From Xanthobacteraceae bacterium (lineage in GTDB: Bacteria; Pseudomonadota; Alphaproteobacteria; Rhizobiales; Xanthobacteraceae): a stretch of 64,000 bases of DNA. Every line of letters starts with the position of its first letter. Within the stretch, counting starts at the first letter, position 1. This document shows positions 53,428-63,456 of the stretch, one piece after another. Where the stretch lies: contig JAIESI010000032.1 in assembly GCA_019746135.1 (NCBI GenBank), forward strand, positions 1-64,000, given 5' to 3'. The position numbers and the translations under genes are program-made. Below the pieces are notes generated by a model. It made no database searches. It was not told the origin of the DNA and saw only the letters and a list, made by a program, of their open reading frames with translations.

Positions 53428-53600
53428 GGTCGTTCCGCGGCGCCGCGCAAGCGGCGAACCCGGAATCCATACTCCGCAGCCGTGGTTATGGATTCCGGGT
53501 TCGCGAGCTTCCGCCTTCGCGCTCGCGCGCTTCGGCGGACTCCAAGCCCGCCGTAGCTCGCGTAGCGAGCGGAGGCGGGTCGTTCGCGCCCCGGAATGCC
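53428..53600. repeat. dispersed intergenic element, copy B
   Basis: It has the same structure as 47840-48012: a GAACCCGGAATCCAT / ATGGATTCCGGGTTCG hairpin, then CCGCCTTCGCGCTCGCGCGC, CGGCGGACTCCAAGCCCGCC and GTAGCTCGCGTAGCGAGCGG. It lies between convergent genes. Confidence 0.75.
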
Positions 53601-53626
53601 TCGCGGAGAGGGCGGCGAAACCCAGC

Positions 53627-54445
53627 TCACATGATCGCGTATTCGGAATTCTTCCGGTCCGTCACCAGCATGCAGCCGGGATAATGCGTGATGCAGAACT
53701 CCGGCTTCACCGTCGCCACCACCGACTGCGGCGTCACCCCGCAGGCCCAGAACACCGGGATCTCGCCGGGATTGATCTGCGGCGGGTCGCCGTACTCGGG
53801 CTTCATGATGTCCTTGATGCCGATCGACTCCGGCATGCCGATATGCACCGGCGCGCCATGCACGGCGGGAAAGCGCGTGGTGATCTGGATCGCGCGGATC
53901 GCGTCGGCAGGCTTGAGCGGCCGCATCGACACCACCAGCGGGCCGTGAAACGGTCCGGCCGCCGTGGTCTCGATGCTGGTGCGGTACATCGGCACGGTGG
54001 TGCTGTTGGTGATATGGCGCAGCTCGATGCCGTCCTGCATCAGCGCGTCTTCGAACGAGAACGAGCAGCCGAGCGCGAAGATGACGAGATCGTCGCGCCA
54101 GTGCTTCATCAGGTCGGTCGGCTCGTCGATCAGCTCGCCGTTGCGGAACACCTTGTAGCGGCAGAGATCGGTGCGGATGTCGAGGTCCGCGCCGAGGGAA
54201 GGCAGATGCGGATCGCCCGGCGCGCCCGCGGCCAGCACCGGGCAGGGCTTCGGATTGAGCTGGCAGAATCGCATGAAGTCCGAAGCAACCTTGGCCGGCA
54301 GGATCGCGAGATTGCCCTGGACGTAGCCTGGCGCCATGCCCGAGGTCGGCCCGGTCCATTCGCCGTTGCGGATGGCGAGGCGTGCGTCGAGGCCGGTCTG
54401 CGGAATGACCGGCTGGTTGGATTTCGTGGCGGGCATGGCGGGCAT
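53627..54445 (-). CDS. DUF1445 protein (putative hydro-lyase / D-glutamate cyclase-like)
   Basis: A 272-residue protein of the YcsI/DUF1445 family. Typical stretches are [46 protein letters not shown] and [13 protein letters not shown], plus a C-terminal PGCMLVTD. The mammalian relative acts as D-glutamate cyclase; bacterial members are called hydro-lyases, often near amide or lactam genes. ATG 54445 or 54436 is the likely start. The divergent HAAT transporter may be functionally linked. Confidence 0.85.
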   Translation of the reverse strand: MPAMPATKSNQPVIPQTGLDARLAIRNGEWTGPTSGMAPGYVQGNLAILPAKVASDFMRFCQLNPKPCPVLAAGAPGDPHLPSLGADLDIRTDLCRYKVFRNGELIDEPTDLMKHWRDDLVIFALGCSFSFEDALMQDGIELRHITNSTTVPMYRTSIETTAAGPFHGPLVVSMRPLKPADAIRAIQITTRFPAVHGAPVHIGMPESIGIKDIMKPEYGDPPQINPGEIPVFWACGVTPQSVVATVKPEFCITHYPGCMLVTDRKNSEYAIM

Positions 54446-54673
54446 GCGTTGTTCCTGTGTTGGGGTGGCTCGGGCCTGACGATGCGACAAACCGGCGCTG
54501 CCGCTCTAAGCCTCATCATAGCATCGCCCTTCTGCGATGAAACCGGTTGAAACTCCACGCAGGATCGCGTTTGCTGCAGGCCAAGAAAAACAGATCTCCA
54601 TGGCGCGTCGCCATGAGCAGGTCGCAGGTTGGGATTGTTCCGGCGTCGATCCGGTCAGGGAGGACTTGCACTG

Positions 54674-55978
54674 ATGAAGAGCGTTCCATGGATAATTGCG
54701 GGTGCCGCAGGGCTGGCGTTGGCATCCGCAGGCGCGGCATTCGCGCAGCAGGCTGCCGCGCCCGCGCCGGTCAAGCTCGGCGTCGTATCGTTTCTCAGCG
54801 GTCCGGCCGCGAGCCCATTCGGCGTTCCGGGCCGCAACGGTGCGGAAATCCTCATCGAAGCGCTCAACTCCGGCAAGGCGCCGGCCCCATACAACACCGT
54901 GGGCTTCGGCGGCGCCAAGATCGATATCAAATGGGTCGATGAGGCGGGCTCCACGGCCCAGGTCGTCACCGAATTCCGCAACCTCGTGCAGCGCGATCAG
55001 GTCGATGCGGTCGTCGGCTACATCTCGTCGGGAAGCTGCCTTGCGGTCACGCCGGTCGCCGACGAGCTGAAGGCGCTTACGGTCTATTTCGACTGCGGCA
55101 CGCCGCGCGTGTTCGAAGAGAAGCCGCGGCAATATGTGTTCCGCCCGCCGTCACACGCGACGATGGATAACACCGCGGCCGCGCGCTACCTGCTTTCGAA
55201 GAAGAAGGACATCGCGCTGTTCTCGGGCATCAACCAGAACTACGCCTGGGGCCAGGATTCGTGGAAGGACTTCGTCGCCGCGATGGCCGTGCTGGCGCCC
55301 AAGGCCAAGGTCGACAAGGAGCTGTTCCCGAAGCTGTTCCAGGGCGAGTACGGCGCGGAAATCTCCACGCTGCTCACGTCGAAGTCGCAGGCGCTGCATT
55401 CGAGCTTCTGGGATGGCGACCAGGAAAGCTTCATCATCCAGAGCGGCGCGCGCGGCCTTGCCAAGCGCATGCCCTATGTCGGCACCACGGTTGAATCGGC
55501 GATCTGGCGCCTGAAGGACAAGATCCCGGACGGCACCATCGTCGGCGCGCGCGGCCCGCACGGACCTCTTGCCCCCGATACGCCGTTGGCCAAGTGGTTC
55601 AAGGACATCTACATCGATCGCTACGGCACGCCGCCGACCTATCCGTCCTACCAGATGGCCATCGCGGTTCTCGGCCTGAAGGTGGCATGGGAAAAAGCGC
55701 AAGGCACCAAGGGCGGCAGCAGGCCTGGCACCGACGAAGTCGCCAAGGCCTTCAAGGGCATCGAGTACGAGAGCCCCTCCGGCCGCGTGAAGATGGCGCT
55801 CGGTGGCGGGCACCAGGGCATCCAGGACACGGCCTACGGCACCTATCGCTACAACAAGCAGAAGCAGACGCCGGAAGTCGTCGACATCGTCCGCTACCCG
55901 GCGGAGTGCGTGAACCCGCCCTCCGACAAGACCGCGGAGGAGTGGATCAAGGCCGGAATGCCCGGCGCCAAATGCTGA
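54674..55978 (+). CDS. HAAT-type ABC substrate-binding protein, transporter 1
   Basis: A 434-residue periplasmic binding protein of the branched-chain amino acid class. Sec signal peptide of about 24 residues (IAGAAGLALASAGAAFA), then KLGVVSFLSGPAA and the two lobes (VGYISSGSCLAVTPVAD; NYAWGQDSWKDF). GGGAGG precedes the ATG. It feeds the permease/ATPase genes that follow. The unusual extended C-terminus with Cys (PAECVNPP; GAKC) could hold a disulfide. Substrate may be an aromatic or other organic acid. Confidence 0.9.
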   Translation: MKSVPWIIAGAAGLALASAGAAFAQQAAAPAPVKLGVVSFLSGPAASPFGVPGRNGAEILIEALNSGKAPAPYNTVGFGGAKIDIKWVDEAGSTAQVVTEFRNLVQRDQVDAVVGYISSGSCLAVTPVADELKALTVYFDCGTPRVFEEKPRQYVFRPPSHATMDNTAAARYLLSKKKDIALFSGINQNYAWGQDSWKDFVAAMAVLAPKAKVDKELFPKLFQGEYGAEISTLLTSKSQALHSSFWDGDQESFIIQSGARGLAKRMPYVGTTVESAIWRLKDKIPDGTIVGARGPHGPLAPDTPLAKWFKDIYIDRYGTPPTYPSYQMAIAVLGLKVAWEKAQGTKGGSRPGTDEVAKAFKGIEYESPSGRVKMALGGGHQGIQDTAYGTYRYNKQKQTPEVVDIVRYPAECVNPPSDKTAEEWIKAGMPGAKC

Positions 55979-56093
55979 CGATGTGCTGACGACGACCGTC
56001 TGAGCACCACGTGCTGAACATTCTGCTCTGAACGATTGCGGCGGGGGCCATCCCGGTCCCCGCCGTTCCTTTCGGTAACCCGCAGGTCGAAAC

Positions 56094-56990
56094 GTGCTCA
56101 CCGCCTTCGCCATCCTGACCGATGGTCTGGTCTACGCGGCCTACCTGTTCCTGGTCGCCGTCGGCCTCACGCTGATCTTCGGCGTGATGAAAATCCTCAA
56201 CGTGACGCACGGCTCGTTCTACGCCTTCGGCGCCTACGGCGCGGCGACCGCGGCGGGCATCTGGTACGAGCGGGGCCTGCCCGACGCGGGCGGCTTCCTG
56301 TTCATGGTCGCGCTGGCCATGCTGATCGGGCTTGTGATCGGCATCGTGCTGGAGCGCGGCATTCTCCGGCTGGTCTACGGCCGCGACGAGGTCGTGGTCG
56401 TGCTCGTCACCTACGCCGTGTTCCTCATTCTCGAGGATGTCATCGTCCTGGTGTGGGGCGCACAATCCTATTCTGCCTATCAGCCGATGGTCGCGGCGGG
56501 CTCGATCGACATCGGCGACCTGACATTGTCGAACTACGACATCGGCCTTGTGGTGCTTGCGGCAGCACTCGCCGCGCTCGGTTACTGGGCGCTGAAATAC
56601 ACGCGCTACGGACGGCTTCTCACCGTCGTGATCTTCGACCGCGAAACCGCGGCCGCCTATGGCGTCAACGTGAAGGTCATCTTCACCGTGACGTTCGTCA
56701 TCGGCGCGATGCTTGGCGCGCTCGGCGGCGCGGTGATGGCGCCGAAGATTTCGGTGACGCTCGGCATCGGTGTCGAGGTGATCGTCATCGCCTTCGCGGT
56801 GGTGGCGATCGGCGGCATGGGTTCGATCGAGGGCGCGCTGATCGGCGCCCTGATCGTCGGCATCACCCGCGCCGCCGCGGTGCATCTCGTGCCGCAGCTC
56901 GAGCTGTTCGTGATCTACGCCGTGATGGCGCTGGTTCTGGGCTTCCGTCCTTACGGCCTGTTCAGCCAGGCCCAGCCGCGAAAGATATGA
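56094..56990 (+). CDS. LivH-type permease, transporter 1
   Basis: A 298-residue inner-membrane permease beginning at GTG 56094, with about eight helices. Family motifs: VGLTLIFGVMKILNVTHGSFY near the N-terminus, GRLLTVVIFDRETAAAYGVN in the cytoplasmic loop and AIGGMGSIEGALIGAL. Overlaps the next gene by 4 bases. Confidence 0.93.
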   Translation: MLTAFAILTDGLVYAAYLFLVAVGLTLIFGVMKILNVTHGSFYAFGAYGAATAAGIWYERGLPDAGGFLFMVALAMLIGLVIGIVLERGILRLVYGRDEVVVVLVTYAVFLILEDVIVLVWGAQSYSAYQPMVAAGSIDIGDLTLSNYDIGLVVLAAALAALGYWALKYTRYGRLLTVVIFDRETAAAYGVNVKVIFTVTFVIGAMLGALGGAVMAPKISVTLGIGVEVIVIAFAVVAIGGMGSIEGALIGALIVGITRAAAVHLVPQLELFVIYAVMALVLGFRPYGLFSQAQPRKI

Positions 56991-57937
56991 CCATGCGCGC
57001 CGGATCGACGCTGTTCGGAGCCCTGGCCTTTGTCGCGATCGCCGCAGTTGCGCCATGGCTGCCGCCCTGGCTCGTGTCGCTGGCCACCATTGCGTTTGCC
57101 AATGCGCTGGTGGTGCTCGGGTTGATCATTCTGTGGCGCACGGGGCTCGTGCCGTTCGGACAGGCGCTGTTCTACGCGGTCGGCGCCTATGCGGTGGCCC
57201 TGATCGGGCGCTACACGCCGATCCGCGACGTGTTCGTCGTGGTGCTGGCAGGCGCCGTCTGTGCCGGCGTGGTCGCCTACATCGTCGGATTTCTGCTCGC
57301 GCGCTATCGCGAGATCTTCTTCGCGATGCTGAGCCTGGCGATGTCGATGATCCTCTACGGCATCCTGGTGAAGACCGAGACGCTCGGCTCGACCGACGGA
57401 TTTCACGTGGAGGCCGGCACGTTTCTCGGCTATCGCCCGGACGGGCAGGGGCGCAACCTCGCGATCTACTGGCTGGTGCTGGGCTTCTGTGCCGTCGCCG
57501 CGTGGGTGGTGGCGCGCTACTTCCGCTCGGTCGCCGGCTCGCTGTGCAATCCGATCCGCGACAACGAGATCCGCGTCGAGTTCCTCGGCATCTCGGTGGA
57601 CCGGCTGATCCATCTCAAGCTCGTCGTTTCCGGGGTGCTCGCGGGGATCGGCGGCGCGCTTGCGGCGCTGGCCGTGCAGCACGTCGATCCGGCGATGGCT
57701 TACTGGACCACGTCGGGCGGATTCGTGTTTGTGACGATCCTCGCCGGCGCGGGCTCGGTTGCGGCGGCGTTCGTCGGCTCGCTGGTGTTCGAACTGGTCC
57801 GCTCGGTCGCGGTCACGCTGGTGCCCGGCGAATGGCAGATGATCCTCGGTACGGTGCTGCTGCTGACCATCCTGTTCCTGCCGGAGGGCCTGGGCTCGCT
57901 CGTCTCCAGGTTCCGTCGCAAGGGCACGGCGCCATGA
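56987..57937 (+). CDS. LivM-type permease, transporter 1
   Basis: A 316-residue permease, with about ten helices. The LivM features include LVPFGQALFYAVGAYAVAL, FFAMLSLAMSMILYGI, CNPIRDNEIRVEFLGISVDR and ILAGAGSVAAAFVGSL. It pairs with the LivH subunit (ATGA overlap) and is followed by the two ATPases. Confidence 0.93.
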   Translation: MTMRAGSTLFGALAFVAIAAVAPWLPPWLVSLATIAFANALVVLGLIILWRTGLVPFGQALFYAVGAYAVALIGRYTPIRDVFVVVLAGAVCAGVVAYIVGFLLARYREIFFAMLSLAMSMILYGILVKTETLGSTDGFHVEAGTFLGYRPDGQGRNLAIYWLVLGFCAVAAWVVARYFRSVAGSLCNPIRDNEIRVEFLGISVDRLIHLKLVVSGVLAGIGGALAALAVQHVDPAMAYWTTSGGFVFVTILAGAGSVAAAFVGSLVFELVRSVAVTLVPGEWQMILGTVLLLTILFLPEGLGSLVSRFRRKGTAP

Positions 57938-57947
57938 GAGCCGCACC

Positions 57948-58742
57948 ATGAGCGATATTCTCACCGTCAAGGACCTGGAGAAGACGTTCGGCGCGGTGGT
58001 CGCGGCCCGCGACATCTCCGTGTCGGTGCCGGCGCATCAGACCGTCGGGATCATCGGCGCGAACGGCGCAGGCAAGACCACCTTCGTCAACATGATCACC
58101 GGGCATCTGGCGCCGTCGAAGGGCTCGATCCGGTTCGAGGGCAAGGACATCACCGGGCTGCCGTCGCGTCAGATCACCCGGCTCGGCATCTCGCGCTCGT
58201 TCCAGGTCGCGCAGGTGTTTCCCACCATGACCGTGATCGAGAACATGCGGATCGCGGCCGCCATTGCCCGCGGCCGCGACAGCATGCTCGACCGCCTGCT
58301 GACGCCGCTCGATGCGGCGGAGACCGCATCCGAGACCGACGCCGCGCTCGAACTGTTCCAGATCGCTCGCTACCGCGATGCTCGGGCCGCCACCTTGCCG
58401 CAGGGCGTCCGCAAGCTGCTCGACATCGCTATGGCGATCGCCGGCGCGCCTCGCCTTCTTCTGCTGGACGAGCCGACCAGCGGCATTTCCATCGAGGAAA
58501 AGTTCGACCTGATGGAAGTGGTGATGTCGGCGCTGAAGACGCGAAAGATCACCGTGCTGTTCGTCGAGCATGACATGGACATCGTCGGCCGCTTTGCCGA
58601 TCGCGTGCTGGCCTTCTACGACGGCACCGTGATCGCCGACGAGAAGCCCGAGGCGGTGCTGGCCAACCCGCAAGTGCAGACGCTGATCAGCGGCACCCAG
58701 CGGGCGCACCTGGGGGCGAACTCGGGGGCCGTCGATGTTTAA
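57948..58742 (+). CDS. LivG-type ATPase, transporter 1
   Basis: A 264-residue ABC ATPase: Walker A GANGAGKTT, Q-loop region ISRSFQVAQVFPTMTV, Walker B LLLLDEPTSGIS, H-loop FVEHD. The signature reads LPQGVRK rather than LSGGxxx or the LSHG often found in LivG, a mild deviation. Overlaps the LivF gene by 8 bases. Confidence 0.92.
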   Translation: MSDILTVKDLEKTFGAVVAARDISVSVPAHQTVGIIGANGAGKTTFVNMITGHLAPSKGSIRFEGKDITGLPSRQITRLGISRSFQVAQVFPTMTVIENMRIAAAIARGRDSMLDRLLTPLDAAETASETDAALELFQIARYRDARAATLPQGVRKLLDIAMAIAGAPRLLLLDEPTSGISIEEKFDLMEVVMSALKTRKITVLFVEHDMDIVGRFADRVLAFYDGTVIADEKPEAVLANPQVQTLISGTQRAHLGANSGAVDV

Positions 58743-59376
58743 CGTGTCCGACCTCAACGTCTCGATCGGCCCGGTGCCGATCATCCGCAACGTCTCGCTG
58801 GCGATGGAAGAGGGTGAAATGTGCGGCCTGATCGGCCGCAACGGAGCGGGCAAGACCACGCTGATGCGCGCCCTGATGGGCGCATTGCCGGCATCCGGCA
58901 CGGCGTCGCTCGGCGACGTCGAGCTTCTGGCGCGGCCGGGCCATGAGCGCGTGCACCACGGCATCGGCTACATGCCGGAGGATCGCCGGCTGGTGCCGCA
59001 GTTCACCGTCGAGGAGAACATCCGGCTGCCGACCTGGACCACGAAGGCCGACGGCGTCGAGGAGCGGCTCGCCTGGATATTCACCATCATGCCCGAGGTC
59101 GAGAAATTCCGCGCCCGCCGCGCGCTGGAATTGTCCGGCGGTCAGCAGAAGATGGTGGCGCTGGCGCGCGCGTTGATGGCGGGCCGCCGCATCCTTCTGC
59201 TCGATGAGCCGTTCGAAGGCCTCGCGCCCGCGCTGGCCCGCCGCCTTGGCGAGGTGATGGCCAACCTCAAGAGCCAGGGCGTGTCGGTGCTGATCGCGGA
59301 ATCGAACGAGGTGCACGTCGCCGACCTGCTTTCGCGCGCCTTCCGCATCGAGCGCGGCGCGGTGGCGGCCGTCTGA
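58735..59376 (+). CDS. LivF-type ATPase, transporter 1
   Basis: A 213-residue ATPase, shorter than the usual LivF of about 235. Walker A GRNGAGKTT, YMPEDRRLVPQFTVEEN after the Q-loop, signature LSGGQQKM, Walker B ILLLDEPFEGLA; the H-loop is IAESNE where most LivF have VEQN. The C-terminal 20 residues of typical LivF are missing, but the ATPase core is complete. Confidence 0.9.
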   Translation: MFNVSDLNVSIGPVPIIRNVSLAMEEGEMCGLIGRNGAGKTTLMRALMGALPASGTASLGDVELLARPGHERVHHGIGYMPEDRRLVPQFTVEENIRLPTWTTKADGVEERLAWIFTIMPEVEKFRARRALELSGGQQKMVALARALMAGRRILLLDEPFEGLAPALARRLGEVMANLKSQGVSVLIAESNEVHVADLLSRAFRIERGAVAAV

Positions 59377-59693
59377 GCGCGCCGCACGCCCGGGGGAGCG
59401 AGCGGTCGCTTTTGCCGCATTTTTCTGCATCGGCGGGCCGTTGGCAGCCTTGAAAATTGGTGGCAGTCTATCCCCGCAAAGGACGCTGATGGCGGACGCG
59501 GTGGTGCGCGGTTCGTAGGGGGCATCAGAGGAGTTCTTGAGAGCCGCACCGCTCTTTATTTGTTATTTGCTATCGGACAGACCCTTCAAGCGAGCAGCAG
59601 CCGGTTCAACGGCGGCGCGGGAGTTCGGGATTCGCCGGACCGCTCGTGGCGATGACCGTAATCCCTTCGGGCGGACCAGAGAGGGGATGCATC
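59377..59693. other. intergenic region between the two HAAT transporters
   Basis: 317 bases without a credible gene. An AT-rich patch with TTTATTTGTTATTTGC at about 59552-59568 probably contains the promoter of the second transporter; no hexamer pair was convincing. No terminator-type hairpin with T-run was found after transporter 1. Confidence 0.45.
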
Positions 59694-61010
59694 ATGGCTG
59701 ACGACGCTCGGGAGCAACATAGACGGGACCAAGATAAACGTAGCCAGGACTTCTGGTATCGCGGCAAGGTGACCCGCCGCCGCGTGATCGGTTACGGCGT
59801 ATCGGCCGGCGCGCTCGGCGCGACCATGCTGGTGCCGGCGCCGTGGCAGGCGGCGTTCGGCCAGGCCAAGCCCTACAAGATCGGCTCGGAGCAGCCGCTG
59901 TCCGGGGCGGGCGCGGCGGGCGGCAAGACCGCGCTGGTCGGGCTGCAGATGGCGGTCGACCGCATCAACAGGATGGGCGGCATCAACGGCCGGCCGGTCG
60001 AGATCGTCGTCGCCGACGACGAGTCCAAGCCCGACGTCGGCCGCCGCAAGGTCGAGAAGCTCCTGGTCGAGGACAAGGTCGACGCCCATGTCGGCGGCTT
60101 CCTGTCCAACATCTGCCTCGCCTGCATGCCGGTGTTCGAGGAGCACAAGGTGCTCAACATGATCAGCGTGTGCCTCGACACCACGCTGACCACCACCAAG
60201 TGCAACAAGTACAGCTTCCGTCCCTATGACTACGCGCCGTCGCAGGCGGTGGCGTTCGCGCCGACGCTGACCAAGATGGGCAAGCGGTGGCACATCGCCT
60301 ATGCCGACTACTCCTGGGGCCAGTCCACCAAGGACGCCTACGTGGAGCAGATCAAGAAGGCGGGCGGCGAGATCGCCGGCATGACGGGCATTCCGCTCGG
60401 CACCGCCGACATGACGCCGTTCCTCTCGAAGATCACCGGGAATTTCGACGGCCTGTTGGGCATCTTCTTCGGCAAGGACGGCGTGACGATCGGCAATCAG
60501 GCGTTCGATCTCGGCCTCACCAGGAAGTACAAGTGGGCGGGCGACGGCGCGATCGCCGAGTCCACCAATATCCCGGCGCTCGGCAACAAGATCGAGGGCT
60601 TCATCGGCATCAATCGCTATGTGCCGACGCTGGAAGCCCCGCTCGACACGCCGGCGCACAAGAGGTTCTGGGACGACGCCAAGGCGCGGCTGTCCAGGAT
60701 CGACTCCTCGAACCCGGATCCCGACCGCTACGTGCAATCGAACTATGAGGCGATGAACGCCTTGAAGATCGGTATGGAGAGCTCCAAGTTCCGCGGCCGC
60801 GAGGACACCGACAAGCTGATCGCCGCGCTCGAGGGGCTCGAGATGAAGGAGGGCGACGACTTCCCGCAGGGCGACAAGACGCTCCGCAAGGAAGACCACC
60901 AGGCGTTCCTGCGCCAGTTCATCTTCGAGATGAAGGGCGGCAAGCCGAAGATCCTCGAGGTCGTGAACAAGGACAAGACGATCTTCCCGCCAGCCTGCAA
61001 GTTCGCCTAA
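59694..61010 (+). CDS. HAAT-type ABC substrate-binding protein, transporter 2 (Tat-type leader)
   Basis: A 438-residue binding protein with an unusually long polar N-terminus (about 27 charged residues) before TRRRVIGYGVSAGALGATM, a twin-arginine-like signal, cleaved near AAFGQA. The mature part has KIGSEQPLSGAGAAGGKTA, MAVDRINRMGGINGRPVE and the usual two-lobe pattern. GAGGGG stands before ATG 59694. Export of the folded protein through Tat is inferred from the motif. Confidence 0.88.
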   Translation: MADDAREQHRRDQDKRSQDFWYRGKVTRRRVIGYGVSAGALGATMLVPAPWQAAFGQAKPYKIGSEQPLSGAGAAGGKTALVGLQMAVDRINRMGGINGRPVEIVVADDESKPDVGRRKVEKLLVEDKVDAHVGGFLSNICLACMPVFEEHKVLNMISVCLDTTLTTTKCNKYSFRPYDYAPSQAVAFAPTLTKMGKRWHIAYADYSWGQSTKDAYVEQIKKAGGEIAGMTGIPLGTADMTPFLSKITGNFDGLLGIFFGKDGVTIGNQAFDLGLTRKYKWAGDGAIAESTNIPALGNKIEGFIGINRYVPTLEAPLDTPAHKRFWDDAKARLSRIDSSNPDPDRYVQSNYEAMNALKIGMESSKFRGREDTDKLIAALEGLEMKEGDDFPQGDKTLRKEDHQAFLRQFIFEMKGGKPKILEVVNKDKTIFPPACKFA

Positions 61011-61022
61011 GTGCAGGCCTAA

Positions 61023-61813
61023 GTGCAAGTCGCAACGTCACAAGTCGCTTCCTCCCCGGCCGAGAGCCGGGGAGGCGAGGCGGTCCCTGTGCTCCGCACC
61101 GAGGGGCTGACCATCCGCTTCGGCGGATTGACCGCGCTTAACAACGTCAATGTGGGCATCGGCCGCGGCGAAATCCGCGCCATCATCGGCCCGAACGGTG
61201 CCGGCAAGAGCACGTTCTTCAACTGCGTCACCGGCGTGCTGCGCCCGACCTCGGGCCGCATCCTGCTCAACGGCAACGACATCACCGGACAGCCGCCCAA
61301 TCTGATCTCGCGCTCGGGCGTGGCGCGCTCCTACCAGATCACCAACATCCTGCCGAACGCGACCACGCTGGAGAACGTCCGCATCGCCGCGCAGTCGCGC
61401 CGGCACGGCTGGAACATGTTCCGGCATTACACCGAGTTCCGCGACATCATCGACAAGGCGCAGGCGGTGCTCGCCTCGGTCGGGCTTGCCGGCAAGGCCG
61501 ACGAGCTTGCGTCGAACCTGTCGCATGGCGAGCAGCGCAACCTCGAGATCGGCATCGCGCTCGCGACCGAGCCGCAGCTTCTGTGCCTCGACGAGCCGAC
61601 CGCCGGCATGAGCGCCGCCGAGACGCACGACACCATGCAGCTGGTGCGCAAAATTTCCAAGGACCTGACGATCCTGATCGTCGAGCACGACATGCAGCTC
61701 GTGATGGAGCTCGCCGACCGCATCACCGTGTTTCACTACGGCGAGGTGCTGGCCGACGGCCCGCCGGCGGAAATCCAGAGCAATCCGCGCGTCCAGGAGG
61801 TCTATCTCAAGAC

Positions 61814-61817
<4 letters not shown>
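61023..61817 (+). CDS. LivG-type ATPase, transporter 2
   Basis: A 264-residue ATPase starting at GTG 61023: Walker A GPNGAGKST, SRSGVARSYQITNILPN (Q-loop), signature LSHGEQRN, Walker B LLCLDEPTAGMS, H-loop VEHD. All motifs are canonical for LivG. Overlaps livF by 4 bases. Confidence 0.93.
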
Positions 61818-62548
<731 letters not shown>

Positions 62549-62549
62549 C

Positions 62550-63446
62550 ATGGCATCGGTGCTCGCGGTCTTTGCCGACATTCCCTTCGACCAGATCCTG
62601 ATCCAGACGGTGAACGGCATCGTCACCGGCATGATCCTGGCGCTGATCGCCTCCGGGCTGACGCTGATCTTCGGCATCATGGACGTGGTGAACTTCGCCC
62701 ATGGCGAATTGTTCATGCTCGGCGCCTATCTCGGCGTGGTCGTGCTCTCGCTCACCGGCAGCTTCTGGCTCGCGCTGATTCTCGCCACGCTCATTGTCGG
62801 GATTTTCGGCGCAGCGATGCAGATCACCACGCTGCGCCCGCTGATCGGCCGCGATCCGCTCACCACCATCCTTGCGACCTTCGGCGTGTCGCTGATCCTG
62901 CAGAACTACGCGCTCTGGCAGTTCGGTCCGGTGGCGCGCAAGATCAACGAGCCGTTCACCGGCCATTTCCAACTCTTCTATCTGGAGTATCCGTGGTACC
63001 GCATCATGATCGCGGTGCTGTCGGCGGCGATCATCGGCGGCTTCTGGCTGTTCCTGAAATACGGCAAGTACGGCATCTGGATCAGGGCGACCACGCAGGA
63101 CCGGGTGATGGCGCAGGCGATGGGCATTCCCGTGCCGCTCGTCCACACCGCTGCGTTTGCGATCGGCGCGGCGATGGCGGCGGCAAGCGGCGTCCTGTTC
63201 GGGCCGCTGGTCGGCGTCAATCACACCATGGGGCTCGACTGGGTGCTGAAGGCCTTCATCGTCGTCGTGGTCGGCGGCATGGGCAATCTCGGCGGCTCGA
63301 TCGCGGCCGCGATCTTCATCAGCCTGCTGGAGGCCTACGCCTCGATCTGGGTGAGCCCGGCGCAGGCGGTGATCGTCTCGTTCGTCGTCCTGATCCTCAC
63401 GCTCCTGTTCCGGCCGACCGGCCTGTTCGTGCCCACGCCCAAATAA
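62550..63446 (+). CDS. LivH-type permease, transporter 2
   Basis: A 298-residue permease. SGLTLIFGIMDVVNFAHGELFMLGAY near the N-terminus, IRATTQDRVMAQAMGIPV in the coupling loop and VVVGGMGNLGGSIAAAIF near the C-terminus. In this transporter the permeases follow the ATPases, the reverse of transporter 1. Confidence 0.93.
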   Translation: MASVLAVFADIPFDQILIQTVNGIVTGMILALIASGLTLIFGIMDVVNFAHGELFMLGAYLGVVVLSLTGSFWLALILATLIVGIFGAAMQITTLRPLIGRDPLTTILATFGVSLILQNYALWQFGPVARKINEPFTGHFQLFYLEYPWYRIMIAVLSAAIIGGFWLFLKYGKYGIWIRATTQDRVMAQAMGIPVPLVHTAAFAIGAAMAAASGVLFGPLVGVNHTMGLDWVLKAFIVVVVGGMGNLGGSIAAAIFISLLEAYASIWVSPAQAVIVSFVVLILTLLFRPTGLFVPTPK

Positions 63447-63456
63447 TTGCGCCCCA

